Below are positions 24,362 through 35,406 of a DNA stretch of 64,000 nucleotides, one piece after another. Both the position numbers and the translations under genes were made by a program. The notes beneath the pieces are model-generated. The model ran no database searches and was not told the DNA's origin. It saw only the letters and a program-made list of their open reading frames with translations. Each line of letters opens with the position of its first letter. Position 1 is the first letter of the stretch. Origin of the DNA: Hysterangium stoloniferum (taxonomy: Eukaryota > Basidiomycota > Agaricomycetes > Hysterangiales > Hysterangiaceae); NCBI GenBank assembly GCA_015178975.1, contig WHVD01000030.1:728473-792472 (forward strand), in the 5' to 3' direction.

Positions 24362-24860
24362 CTGCCCCGTCAGTGATTGTCAAAACTCTGACCATTATCA
24401 AGGCGAAGAAATATGGGTATAAATCGTAACTCCAGCTCTTCCTCCGCTGTTCTCCCCAAGCATTGAACTGAGTGGGTAATCCTTGAGTGTAAATCATTCC
24501 ACCAACCCCCGATGTTACTCCTATTGCTTTGCCAACGACAAGCTTCCGTCACTTTTTTTACCACATTTTTTGAGGAACTGAACCGATTTTCTGACTTCGT
24601 GTACCGTCGGAATGATAGTCAGAAGACAAGCGGTATATGAGAAGCCCAGTTAAAGGATTTTTTTCCTTTTTCGAAAAGTAGAACCGTGACGTTTGGGAGC
24701 GCGCCCTTGATGAGCAGGAAGCAGTAATATTCATAATACATCTGGTATGCCCCGTATTCTGGAGCAGAATAATACTTATCGATAGCTAGGCGAGTGGAGT
24801 ACCAGATCTCACCCTTAGTGTTTTTTTCCGACGGCAGAGAGGTATGTTTCATTAGATTCT
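24362..24860 (-). pseudogene. GMC oxidoreductase pseudogene, N-terminal half (inverted)
   Basis: Reading leftwards from about 24860, fragments follow the N-terminal part of a GMC flavoprotein (aryl-alcohol oxidase/glucose oxidase superfamily): GALPNVTVLLFEKGKKSFNW and ASHIPL (the 'SVLLIERG' FAD-binding strand), then SDGSL, then in another frame GVTSGVGGMIYTQGLPTQFN and AWGEQRRKSWSYD, the counterpart of the GMC 'LGGTSxINxMxYTRG...W...GWSY' signature. Stops and frameshifts occur. The C-terminal half starts beside it on the opposite strand. Confidence 0.7.
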
Positions 24861-24885
24861 CTGTCTCCAGCAGTTGACGGGGGTT

Positions 24886-25960
24886 TATCAGGGCTGTTCA
24901 GGCTGCCAAAGAGTTTGGTTTTCCATTCATAAATGATTTAAACTCTCCTGATCACCCGATTTACGGAATTGCCAAATTACATTATACTATAAACGAAAAC
25001 GGCCGTCGAAGTCACACTGCCTCGGCCTTCCCTTCCTGAAGGTTTACTCTTGAATCGCAAGGACAATCTTCACTTCTTGTGTGTTGATGCGCTTGTTACC
25101 CAGCTATTATGGGATCTATCGGAAGAAAATGGTCTTGTTATCACAGGTGTACAGGTTGAAAACAGCCAACGCGTGTCGGCCGTTGTGTCTGCTAGTGAGG
25201 ATATTGCGATCTGTGCGGGTAGTCTCGGAAGGCCTCAATTACTTATGTTAAGGTGTGGCCCACTATCAAATGATGAGTACTTCAGCGTCTGTCTTAAATA
25301 GTGGTATCGGCCCCCGAGAACACCTGCTTAGTATTGGATTGAAGTCATGAAGGATTTGCCTGGTGTGGGCAGTAACTTTGTATATCTCCACTTATTCTCT
25401 TGTTACAGTTATTAATTACAAGATCACATTGGCATTCCCATGCTATTTAATGTACCACTTGAACACTCTATCCTATCTATTCAGCGACGACCCTTGGTGG
25501 CGTTGAGCGAGTTTTTCAAATACCGGATATTTGGCACCAGTATGCTTCTTGTCCCGTACATGAGCTTTCGCTTTTCGAGAAGAACGATCTGCTGTCGGCG
25601 GACTCCTATAATATTATGGACGACCTGACAAAGATTGATAGTACGGATCCTGCCAAGATACCGGACATCCGAGATAATGACGGTATACGCCAGCGTGCTT
25701 CTTACAAATTAATTAGGTGGCCAATGAGTATGCCTAGATTACTTTCGGAGAGGCGAAGAAAGATAAACAGCTCGGGTGCTTCAGTCTTTGGGCCATTCTT
25801 GTCAGTCCAGCATCGCGGGGCACAGTTCAAGTGAAGTCGAAGGATCCCATGATGTCGTTAATATGCGATCCGAATCTTCTTGCTGATCTTAAGGATCGGG
25901 CGAGCGCCTCCCACTTTCCTGATGCAGTGCTTAGGAGAAGAAATTTCTCAAGGTATGTGA
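24886..25960 (+). pseudogene. GMC oxidoreductase pseudogene, C-terminal half
   Basis: The plus strand continues the family from mid-protein: FIRAVQAAKEFGFPFINDLN, SPDHPIYGIAKLHYTINENG, RRSHTASAF then a stop; NRKDNLHFLCVDALVTQL; ICAGSLGRPQLLML (GMC signature 2 region); REHLLSIGLEVMKDLPGVGS; a probable intron; DHIGIPMLFNVPLEHSI; then frame-shifted pieces including IMDDLTKIDSTDPAKIPDI and GASVFGPFLSVQHRGAQ. Many frame changes make it non-functional. Only the orientation separates it from the 24362-24860 half. Confidence 0.75.
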
Positions 25961-26654
25961 CGAATCCAAGAGAAGGTTGAATCTGATGTGCCACCCAACC
26001 AGACTGGAAAGGAGTGAAGGCTGTCAAGACCATTCAAACAATAATTACGAGGGTTAACAACCGCGTTTGAGTTGGGAGTCCAAAATGTATGAGAATTCAT
26101 AAATATGCGGCGATTATGCTCTCTTGTGTTTACTTTCACTTAATACACACAGGTCACGACACCTCAAGCCGTAAGTCACGGTCTCACACTCAATCTCTGT
26201 TATCTAAACTAAAATATAGTGTTGTTGGAGCGTTCTTGTCGTGGTATAACCCTTCTTTGCTTGCGGCAGAAAAACATATTAAGCCAATGATTATTTAAGG
26301 GCAAGTTGTGGTTATGGGGTAAAAAGTGTCTGAGTTCTAACTATAGGTGCTAGAATACATAGGTCTGGCATGTATGCACCCACAAGAGTCTATGTACTGA
26401 ATGCATAGGTCATTGAACTAAATATATGCATATAATAAAATAGAGAGAAATAATACTAGAAATATAGTGTGGGCTCGTCCAGACTATATTTCAGAGTATA
26501 TTTCACAGTACCTCTCACACCAGGAGGGTTCAATGCAATTTGCAAATATTCAAGAGGCTACAGTGTGATTCATTGCAATTCACTATTGTTTGGGAAGATT
26601 CAGTATGAATTGCTGCAATTTACAATTATTGAGTACACTGTGAGTTGTAATTTT
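25961..26654. other. Intergenic, nothing recognised
   Basis: AT-rich sequence with short open frames only, between the GMC remnant and the minisatellite. Confidence 0.4.
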
Positions 26655-26885
26655 GACTTTTTGCAACTCTTTGCAACTCTTTGTGACTCTTTGTGACTCT
26701 TTGTGACTCTTTGTGACTCCTTGCAACTTTTGTGACTTTTTGTGACTACACAACTTTTTGCAACTCTTGTCTTTGCAACTTTGCAACTTTTTGAGACTGT
26801 GTGTGACTCTTTGCAACTTATGTGACTCTTTGTGACTTTTTGCAACTTTTGCAACTCTTTGAGACATTTTGAGACATTTTGTGAG
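26655..26885. repeat. Degenerate ~10-bp minisatellite (CTTTGTGACT / CTTTGCAACT)
   Basis: About 230 bp of imperfect tandem units in which CTTTGTGACT, CTTTGCAACT and TTTTGAGAC alternate. The 107- and 84-codon open frames on the opposite strand (KSHKESQRV-type peptides) are by-products of the repeat. Confidence 0.85.
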
Positions 26886-27834
26886 GAGGATAACCAAAAA
26901 CCTCAAAAGTTATTTATCCACTCAAGTATATATATTTATATTATTTGCTGTAGAATTAATATTTCATCAAATTCAATCCATCAGGTGACACTCTGGAGAT
27001 TAGGGAAATATTAATATTAATCTCTAAGTCAGAGGGCTGATGATGGGAAACGAGTTAATTGGGGGGCTGATGATAGAGATCATACTAGTTGGGAGGTCCA
27101 ACTCTATAACTGTATTGGAGCTTGGCTTCAACTTATGTGTTGCACTCTGACAGTTTGTGTCAGGGTGCTCCAGTATTTCAAACAGAGCAGATAGTACAAT
27201 ATGAGTAAGAGTCAACACTTAGCTTAATCAACTGGAGGGCTGAATCACTAAGAGTCAAGGAGTAGAGGGTTGCAGCTTATAGTGATGAGAGGGGAAGGGA
27301 AAAAAACTAAGAGGGGCTAATCTAAGTTGATATTCAAACTGAAGAACTGTACTGTACATGAAAAGAGCTTTATACTACATCAAGATGGATGAGCAGGAGG
27401 CTGATCAGAGAAGTGAGGTGTAAGATGGATTAGAGGAAGTTATGACAAGGTGGGGAGCAATGGAAAGTAATGTATAGTACTAAGAAACAATATTAGGTGG
27501 CAAATATGTGGATAGGGAAACAGAGGAGCAGATGGAGTGGAGATGGAATGGGTTGCTAGTTGATTATGAACAAGTATTGGGGGAGCCGTGAGGGGTAATG
27601 ACATGGACAGGCTCTGATAATGAGATAATGAGGGTTTTCTAGTGAGAAACAAGTCAAGGGGGTCTGAAACAATGGGATTCTAACAGTATTCCTCCATTAT
27701 GTATGTAGGTCGAGACCCTTTGAGACCTTTATATGAAGGTATGGGGTGGCAAGAGGAAAACATGGATAAGTACAAAGAAAAGTTGGAGTTGGATTATGGA
27801 GATATCAAAACAGTTGAAAGGGGGCCTGGCTTCC
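26886..27834. other. Purine-rich intergenic sequence
   Basis: No gene. Between about 27020 and 27660 the plus strand is strongly G/A-rich, with recurring pieces such as GGGCTGATGATGGGA and GGGGCTGATGATAGA, resembling degenerate repeats. Confidence 0.45.
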
Positions 27835-28378
27835 TGTTATGACCTGTTCCCAGATGTTTCAATATCCGACTTCCGATCTCCGACTACAGAACATCATAGT
27901 TACCGTATCATCCGCGTTCTTCCCTTGTTCCACATTTGGTAATTTGTCCGTTGACAAGTATTCACTCGTTTGTTTGTTGTATTCCCATTTCAGAATATTG
28001 TCTCCCTAATATGTCTTATTGTATTTCCATTTTAAGAACACTTCCATTTCCGTCTTATTATGGTCTTAGTTTGTAGTACAATAACGAGTAGACTTATATT
28101 AGTTTCTGCGAATTTGTACTTTACCTTAGATCTGATATCGACTTAGTTTCTTATTCCTCCTCCTGTCTTTCTGTACGCTCGATATTCGGAACTCTTCGGA
28201 ACTCTGAATATCCGTATCTTCCATCATAAGCCTTATTTCCAAAATTAAGGACTTTGAGCGTTTGCGTAGAGGCGCAGCACATAAGCTGAAGCTGACGTCC
28301 TGACCCTATCCACTAGTTTCCGACTTCCCGGTGACTTTCCGATAGTTCCGGAATAAGTTCCTGACATGGCACTTAACA
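27835..28378 (+). repeat. Gypsy B 5' LTR
   Basis: Starts TGTTATGACCTGTTCCC and ends CATGGCACTTAACA. It is matched by 35407-35950 with scattered substitutions, many C/T or G/A. It contains AGATCTGATAT at 28128-28138, complementary to the primer site after the LTR. Confidence 0.93.
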
Positions 28379-28380
28379 GT

Positions 28381-28391
28381 ATATCAGATCT
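28381..28391 (+). promoter_or_regulatory. Gypsy B self-priming site
   Basis: ATATCAGATCT, starting 3 nt after the 5' LTR, is the exact reverse complement of AGATCTGATAT inside the LTR at 28128-28138, 11 nt. No TGG-type tRNA site is present. This matches the self-priming arrangement known from the Tf1 chromovirus of fission yeast. Confidence 0.7.
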
Positions 28392-28412
28392 GAACTCTGC
28401 AACTCGCTCATC

Positions 28413-29640
28413 ATGGGTCCCAAACACAAAGCTGCTGAAGGACCATCCCAACTTCAATCCCCATTGCAACTTTACACCACTCAACCCGAAACCCCTTTTC
28501 AGCCGACAACATCAGCTTCAGTCGAAGAAGTTACTGAGGAGGTTACTGAGGTAACGAAGGACACCAATGTTCCCCACATTTCCGACAATGAAACAGAAGA
28601 TCAGCCGGAGACATCGAAAAAGAAATCTTCCAACGAACCGACTGAAATGTTGTTCATCAACTCCATTGTGAAATTCGCTGACTACTTGAAATCCACTGAG
28701 GATAGTAAAGAATCATCCCACACCGGAGTCAAAGAACCCGAACCATTTACCGGCAAGGATCCGAAAAAATTGAAGAATTTCCTTCTTCAATGCCGTTTCA
28801 GTTTCTGTGATTGACCCTCTGCATTTAAATCTGACAGTCGAAAAGTCAATTTCACACTCTCTTATCTCAAGGATACCGCTCAAGATTGGTTCGAACCTGG
28901 ACTATCTGGAATATCTGATGAGACACCCGTATGGCTCGACGACTGGGACGCTTTTGTGGAAGAACTGGAAACTAATTTCGGATCTTACAATCAATCCGGC
29001 AAAGTGGAAAATGAATTAATGACGCTCAAGATGAAGGATAATCAACGAGTTTCCGATTATCTCGTCAAGTTCAATACCCTTGCCACATGATGTGGATGGG
29101 ACGATTCCGCCCTCAGACACCATTTCTATATGGGACCTCCGTCACACCTTAAAGACGAGATCTGCAAAGATGGGAAGCTGAAAACTCTCCAACTCATGCG
29201 GATTAAAGCTCAAACATCCGATGCCCGTTATTGGGAACGAAAAGCCGAGGTCTCTTGAGAGAACCTGACGGAACATTCTCAGAATAACAAGGCATCGACT
29301 AGCAAGTCTTCTGGCAACAACTCAGGCAATAACACTGGCAATTCTGGCACGAATACTGGCAAATCAACCTCCGACCAGAAGAAAGACAGTCAACTTCTGA
29401 CAAACCCGACATTTCCCATTTGTTGGGTACCGACGGTAAACTCACCCCGAAGGAGAAACAATGACGTATGGACAATGACCTCTGCCTTTTCTGCAGGAAA
29501 GGTGGACACAAGGTTTCCAACTGTACCGTTAAATCTAACTCTTCCAAGGCTTGTGCGGCAACTTCCACTACGACTATAATGTCTAAGGAAAAACCCACCA
29601 TGGAGTCGAAAAAAGAGTAAGCAACCCTCCGGAATCTGCA
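28413..29640 (+). pseudogene. Gypsy B Gag
   Basis: Begins MGPKHKAAEGPSQLQSPL at 28413. The capsid part includes EPFTGKDPKKLKNFLLQC, LSYLKDTAQDWFEPGL, WLDDWDAFVEELETNFG and MKDNQRVSDYLVKFNTLAT. The zinc knuckle CLFCRKGGHKVSNC is near 29480-29525. The frame is broken by TGA at 28812, 29088, 29256 and 29462. Capsid and knuckle agree with Gypsy C Gag and with chromovirus Gags. Confidence 0.85.
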
Positions 29641-32600
29641 CGGACAGAGGGTTACGTTGACTCTCTCCATGTTTCCGAGGTTATCCGTCTCAACGCGTCC
29701 GCTCTCTCTAATCCCGATTCATTATTTGTAAAACTCATTTCTGACTTTCTTGGAAATTTAGTGTTTCGAGCTCTGATAGATTCCAGCTCCACACACTGTT
29801 TTGTAGATACCACCTTTGCCTCGAAACATAATCTGAAACTCCATTCTGTTCCCGCAATTTCCTTGCATCTGTTTGACAGCACTAGCAATACAGCAATTAC
29901 CCCCTGTGACATGTCTATCCAGTTCCCTTGTGGAACATCCCAGACAGTTACTTTTTTCGTAACACAGTTGGACTCTAGCTGTTCGGTAGTTCTTGGATAC
30001 AACTGGCTCACCTGATATAATCCGTTGATTGACTGGGTATTGGGCAGTATTAATTTCCGAATTCCCGACACTTCGTTCCTGCAGCGTCTCTTCCAGCCAA
30101 CGCCTTTTCGGCATCCACGGCACCTCCGGCTTCTACCGAGACCTCCATGCCTCCAAAAATCTCTCTCATCAACGCTTCAGCATTTGTTAGGGTGAGTAAA
30201 CTGGATGGTTCGCAGTGTTTTTCGATCAGCTTAAAAGTTGATGAAGCATCTGGACATTTTGCGACTCCAGAATTATCCGAGCTAAAAGCCAACCTGGAAG
30301 GAGTTCCCGAAAAATACCATGATTTCACGGACATTTTCAGTAAGCAAAAAGCTGACAGGCTTGCACCACATAGGCCCAGTCCGGTTCAAACCCTCTGTTA
30401 GGACCTATTTACCCGTTATCCCAATCAGAACTTTTGTCTATTCGGGAGTTCCTGGATGAACATTTGTCGATAGGTTTTATCCGTCCCTCAAAGTCTCCGT
30501 ATGGAGCACCCATCCTTTTCATCCGAAAGAAGGATGGCTCCCTTTGACTCTGTGTCAATTTCAGAGGATTAAATTCCATCACATGGAAAGATAAGTATCC
30601 ACTTCCACTCGTTGCCGATTTACTTGATGCCCCACAGAAAGCTCAGATCTACACCAAAATAGACCTCAAACATGCCTATCATTTGGTCTGAATTGCCGAG
30701 GGCGATGAATGGAAAACTGCTTTTCGAACTCGCTATGGATCCTTTGAATGGTTGGTTATGCTGTTCGGCCTTACCAATGCCCCTTCCGCTTTTCAACGTT
30801 TTGTTAATGATATATTTTCCGAAATTCTTGACATATGTGTCATAGTCTATTTGGACGACATTTTGGAATTTTCCGAGGATCCCGCTCTCCACGATGAACA
30901 GGTCCATGAAGTCTTCCAAAGACTCCATAAAAACGGTCTTTTCGCCAACAGTAAAAAATGCTACTTTGACATGGATTCTATTGAATACTTAGGTTTCATT
31001 ATCGGGCCTGATGGTCTCCACATGGATGAAACCAAGGTTCAAGTTGTCCGTGATTGGCCCGAACCACGGAAAGTCAAGGATATTCAGTCATTTTTAGGTT
31101 TCGCCAACTTTTACCATCATTTTATTCAGAACTACTCGGATATTACAGTACCGCTCACTCGTCTTACCCGTAAAACTCAACCATGGGTCTTTGATGACAA
31201 ATGCTGCTCCGCTTTCCAGACTTTAAAAAATGCTTTCACTTCTGCCCCGATTCTTTCCCATTGGAAACCTGATGTTCCGATTATTGTGGAAACCGATGCT
31301 TCCGATTATGCAATTGCCGCGATTCTTTCCATTCAAGATTCCGACAGTGAAATTCATCCGGTCGCATTCCTTTCTCGGACACTTTCAGTGTCCGAACCCA
31401 ACTACAACGTTCATGATAAGGAACTTTTGGCAATTTTTGAAGCTTTCAAACATTGGCGCCATTATCTCGAAGGTTCCGCAACTCCCATTGATGTTGTTAC
31501 CGATCACAAAAATCTCAAATATTTTTCTACCACTAAACTTTTAACCCGCCGGCAGGCCTGCTGGTCTGAATTCCTTTCCGCTTTCAACATGATTATCTGT
31601 TTCTGACCTGGATGTCTTGGTGGAAAACCAGATGCCATGACTCGACGATGGGACGTCTATCCTAAAGAGGGGGAAAGTAACTATGCCATTGTTAATCCAC
31701 ATAACTTGAAACCGGTTTTTACAACGCAACAACTTTCCGCATCTATTTGAGCAACTTCCCTCTCCTATCCAATTATGCGTAGCATCATGATTATGGACAT
31801 TGAGCAATTACATCAAGATATCCTTTCCACACTCACTTCCGATCCGGCTCTCAAGCCACACCTAGAAGTTCCTGACAATCCGGACCAACTGTTAGGATAG
31901 ACACACAGGCCGGGTTTCCGGAGAAACCCACGGGATATCCGGTAGGACTTGGCTTCAGCTTATAGGCTGCGCCCTCGCTAGATCGTGTTGTCCAATTTCA
32001 AACGGATGGACGGGGATCCCGGGGAGTCCGGGCGGGGTTCGTGGGTCGTAGGTCGTAAGTCGGGGGTCGTGGGTCGTAAGTCGGAGGTCGTGGGACGTGA
32101 GTCGAGTTGGTTGAGAGAGATAGATGTGCTGGAGCCCGTGGGCTCCGACTAGTGCGTGCGATGTGAATCGAGTAAGATTTTAGAGTGGAAAATATTATTA
32201 GATTACTGGGGGAAATCTAAGCTAATTTTCTGACTGGATTGTATGTACAACATCTGCCAGTTTATATAGACCATGGAGTGAATGACATACCAAATCCAGT
32301 AATGGCGAAACGAAACTAACAAAACATGAAATGGGAATAGTAAACACCAAATTGGTGTTAGGAATGGAACGGAACGGAGCGGAGTCCAAATCGTGACAAA
32401 GCATAACCCATAACGGGAAACGGAGTGGGAGCGGAGTCCTAAATCGTGACAGGTCATTTGACTAAAATGGGAACTGGGCTCGATTAGAGCGGTGACGGGA
32501 TTCTAAGCGGGGTCTGGTGACTGGTGCGTGGGACGAAGACGGACATAGACAGATACGGAGTCCGGGGGAAGTCCGGTGACTGATATGTGTCGTAATGAGG

Positions 32601-34118
32601 TCGAACGTAACGAGTCTTGATGTAACGGAGTCCGGGCGGGAAATCCTATAAACAGACGATTGGTGCTTGTAGTGCGTGAGGGCGTACAGGTTAGTGCCCG
32701 GAGTCCGGCGGGATTGTCCGGTCGTAACACCAACCCCGATGGTCACAAGACTCTCAAGGTTTTATCCGTCTCAATGGATGTATCTACGTTCCAGATTCCA
32801 ACAATCTCCAACTCCGCGTACTTCAGTATAAACACGATCATCCAATCTCCGGACATTACGGCATTAACAATACTCTTGGTTTAATCCGTAGAGAATACAC
32901 TTGGCCCAACCTCCGAGATTTTGTAACCCAGTTCTGTAAGTCATGCACCACCTGCTTACGCTCCAAAACCCAGAGGCATAAGCCGTACGGCCTTCTCAAG
33001 CAACTCCCAATACCAGAAAAACCCTGGAACTCAATTTCATGGATTTTATTGAACAACTCCCGACTTCCGAAGGCTTTACATCCATTCTAGTTGTTGTGGA
33101 TCGATTCTCGAAACAAGGCATTTTCATACCCACTCATGATACAATCACATCCTTACAATTAGCGGAACTTTTCATTATTCATGTATTTTCCAAACACGGA
33201 GTTCCGTCTCACGTAACTTCCAATCGAGGCTCCAAGTTCGTCTCCCATTTCTTCCAGGCTCTTGGAAAAGCCCTCGACATGAAACTACACTTTACCTCAG
33301 GATATCACCCAGAAGGTGATGGACAAACGGAATGTGTAAATCAAACATTGGAGCAATACCTCCACATCTATTGCAATTATCAACAGGACAACTGGAAATC
33401 CCTTCTCCCGATCGCGGAATTTGCCTACAATAACTCTCCAAATGCAACTACCGGTGTATCTCCCTTTTTCGCCAACAAAGGCTATAATCCAAATCTCACT
33501 GTACATCCTGAACGAGATTTGGGTTCTGTCCGTGCTCAAGAATTTATTACCAACCTCGACGAATTACATCAAGAACTTCAGAAAGCTATTTCTTCCACAC
33601 AGGAATATTATCAACGTTCTGCAGACAAAAACAGGATCCCACCTCCTAACTTTAAAATCGGTGATCAGGTTTTTGTAAAAGCTCAATTCTTCCGTACTAC
33701 CTGACCTTCTAAAAAAACTCGCTGAGAAATTCTTAGGACCTTTTGAAATTATAGCACAAGCCGGTTCACTCTCATGGACTCTCCGACTTCCCAATAGTAT
33801 GCGAGCAGTTCATTTTTCCACGTTTCCATGTTAGAACCTTGTGTTCCTAACAAAATCCTGGAACGTATTCAACCTCCGTCCCCTCCAGTCATCATTGACG
33901 GAGAACCCGAATTTGAAGTTTCTGAAATTTTGGATTCTAAAATCGATAATCGCCGACGTACTTGTAAATTGCTCTATTTAGTCAAATGGGCAGGTTATGA
34001 AGGTACCGACGAGGAAACTTCATGGATAATGGCCATGGAACTTGGACACGCTATGGAAATTGTCACTGATTTCCACACGGCTTATCCAAGTAAACCCGGA
34101 CCTTTATCATCACTCTGA
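29641..34118 (+). pseudogene. Gypsy B Pol with C-terminal chromodomain
   Basis: Protease: VFRALIDSSSTHCFVDTTF near 29760, where DSS stands for the usual [43 protein letters not shown] (YLDD catalytic box near 30840). RNase H: VETDASDYAIAAILS and FLSRTLSVSEPNYNVHDKEL. The integrase zinc-binding part is at about 32790-33000 (KHDHPISGHYGIN, CKSCTTCL). Its catalytic core is at about 33039-33430 (SMDFIEQLP, TSGYHPEGDGQTECVNQTLE). A chromodomain at about 33900-34090 reads EVSEILDSKIDNRRRTCKLL and YLVKWAGYEG. Broken by TGA at 30013, 30545, 30689, 31604, 31748 and 33702, by frameshifts (near 30400 and 33800), and by the solo LTR 31890-32729. Confidence 0.9.
31890..32729 (-). mobile_element. Solo LTR of the Gypsy C family inside Gypsy B integrase
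   Basis: 840 bp starting TGTTAGGATAGACACAC and ending CGGTCGTAACA, flanked by the exact 5-bp duplication CCAAC (31885-31889 and 32730-32734). The Gypsy B integrase frame resumes directly after it (PRWSQDSQGFIRLNG). The LTR lies in the minus orientation relative to the Gypsy C 5' LTR. It contains a GTCGTRGG-type tandem tract at about 32040-32105. Confidence 0.9.
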
Positions 34119-34475
34119 CTCTTCCGTTTTTCTTTCTGTTCAGTTTCCGACACTTCCGCTATTTCCAATATCACACTTGTTTTTGAAATCATACAAGTCA
34201 AAATTTATTTTCATCTATTTTAAAGTCTCTGACACCCCAAATCCTCCTTCTATTTCCACTCCCATATCATCCGCAATCTCCGCACTCTCCACCATATCCT
34301 GTACCTCTTCATCTTCACTTTCCGGCCCTTTCCCTGACTCCCATCTCTTTTCGACACATTCCACCAATGGATCGTTAGGCTGATCCCTTGCCTTATTGGA
34401 AAATCTTTCGGAAACTGCAATAATACCGATGCTAACCATTACCTTCTCCAGGAATTCGTTTTGTCTCCGGAAATT

Positions 34476-35111
34476 TCAGACCAATGAACAAAAACCTTTT
34501 TCCTGGATCTCATTATGGTGATCTAGAGTATCCCGCATTTTCATAACTTCCATCCCGATAAAGACTAACATGTCAACAGTGTCCTTGAGGAGCTCCATGC
34601 CCATACTATCCGTTTGCAGTACCTCAGTTTCCGCAGCTTTGGCAGCTCCTGAACTTTCTGCATTGTTAGTTCTCTGAGGCTTCTCACCTTTTGGAACCCT
34701 TTTCGAGGTGAGAGTGCATGGAAGTTTAAGAACCACGCAGGGATAGCAAGTTCCACCCCATTTTACCTTCTGTTTCCAACACATCATACTCCGTATGGAA
34801 CATCGATAACACGGATTTTCATGGACCACTTCCATCCGTTCCGGAGCCTTGACCTTTGGCTTCTGTTTCGGAAGTTAATCAATTACCGGTCTTTTGTAGA
34901 TGTACTTACTTTAGGACTCAAAGGTCCAGCCTCTCCCTCTACTTCAACCTCCACAGCTTTTCGCTGTACCCAATAGTTATCGGTTGAAGCCACAGAAATT
35001 ATGTTTGTCACTTACCTTTCCTTCCCTTATCTCCTCACGTTTCTTCGTCACCTCTGACTCCTGCATCAATGCCTTTTCCTCCTCCTCCTGTCGTCGCTTC
35101 AACTCCTCCAT
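34476..35111 (-). CDS. Spliced antisense gene inside Gypsy B: coiled coil plus Cys-rich domain
   Basis: Between the chromodomain stop and the 3' LTR the opposite strand carries a spliceable gene. Exons 35111-35016, 34963-34910 and 34862-34476 give 537 nt (178 aa). Both introns have GTAAGT donors and CAG acceptors and keep frame. Exon 1 encodes a charged coiled coil (MEELKRRQEEEEKALMQESE). Exon 3 holds C-x2-C-x6-C-x10-C-x2-C-x6-C (CYRCSIRSMMC, CYPCVVLKLPC), a zinc-cluster-like pattern. The frame upstream of 35111 continues open except for one TGA (SDTEIAILQKTSKVAELQQK, stop, QRM), so a longer ancestral N-terminus is likely. I recall repetitive Agaricomycete hypothetical proteins of this architecture. 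The function is unknown; a regulatory or DNA-binding role is only a guess. Confidence 0.65.
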
Positions 35112-35394
35112 CCTTTGTCATTTTTGTTGAAGTTCTGCGACCTTCGACGTTTTTTGTAGAATGGCAATTTCGGTATCTGAATCTTCCGGGGTAGTGATGA
35201 ATAGTGGCCAACGTATCGACATACAAGTTGTGGACAAAGAAACAAAAACATTAATTCGAATATTTGGAGGTTTTTATACTCAGAACATCAGCCGAAACTC
35301 TCACCTCCAGAATTGCGTAAATTTCGCGACACATAATAATCAGCTGTCGCTTCAATCACTCAGTACCTAATTGCCTCTATGGGATTTTGGCCTA

Positions 35395-35406
35395 ACAGGG
35401 GGGTAC
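35395..35406 (+). promoter_or_regulatory. Gypsy B polypurine tract
   Basis: AACAGGGGGGTAC lies directly before the 3' LTR (TGTTACAACC), the usual place of the plus-strand primer. Confidence 0.7.

Noticed and set aside
26583-26906. 107-codon minus-strand frame of KSHKESQRV repeats
   Set aside because: Entirely explained by the 10-bp minisatellite; no start context or neighbouring exons.
32040-32105. GTCGTRGG repeats considered as a CRISPR-like array
   Set aside because: Short degenerate tandem units without spacers, inside an LTR of a eukaryotic element.
28812-33704. TGA stops as evidence of RIP with a TCG target context
   Set aside because: The base before the TGA varies (A, C and T occur), so only CpG, not TCG, is common to the sites.
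28812-33704. TGA read as an amino acid (altered code)
   Set aside because: Host genes in the same window use TGA as a terminator (P450 at 12810-12808), and CpG decay explains the pattern.
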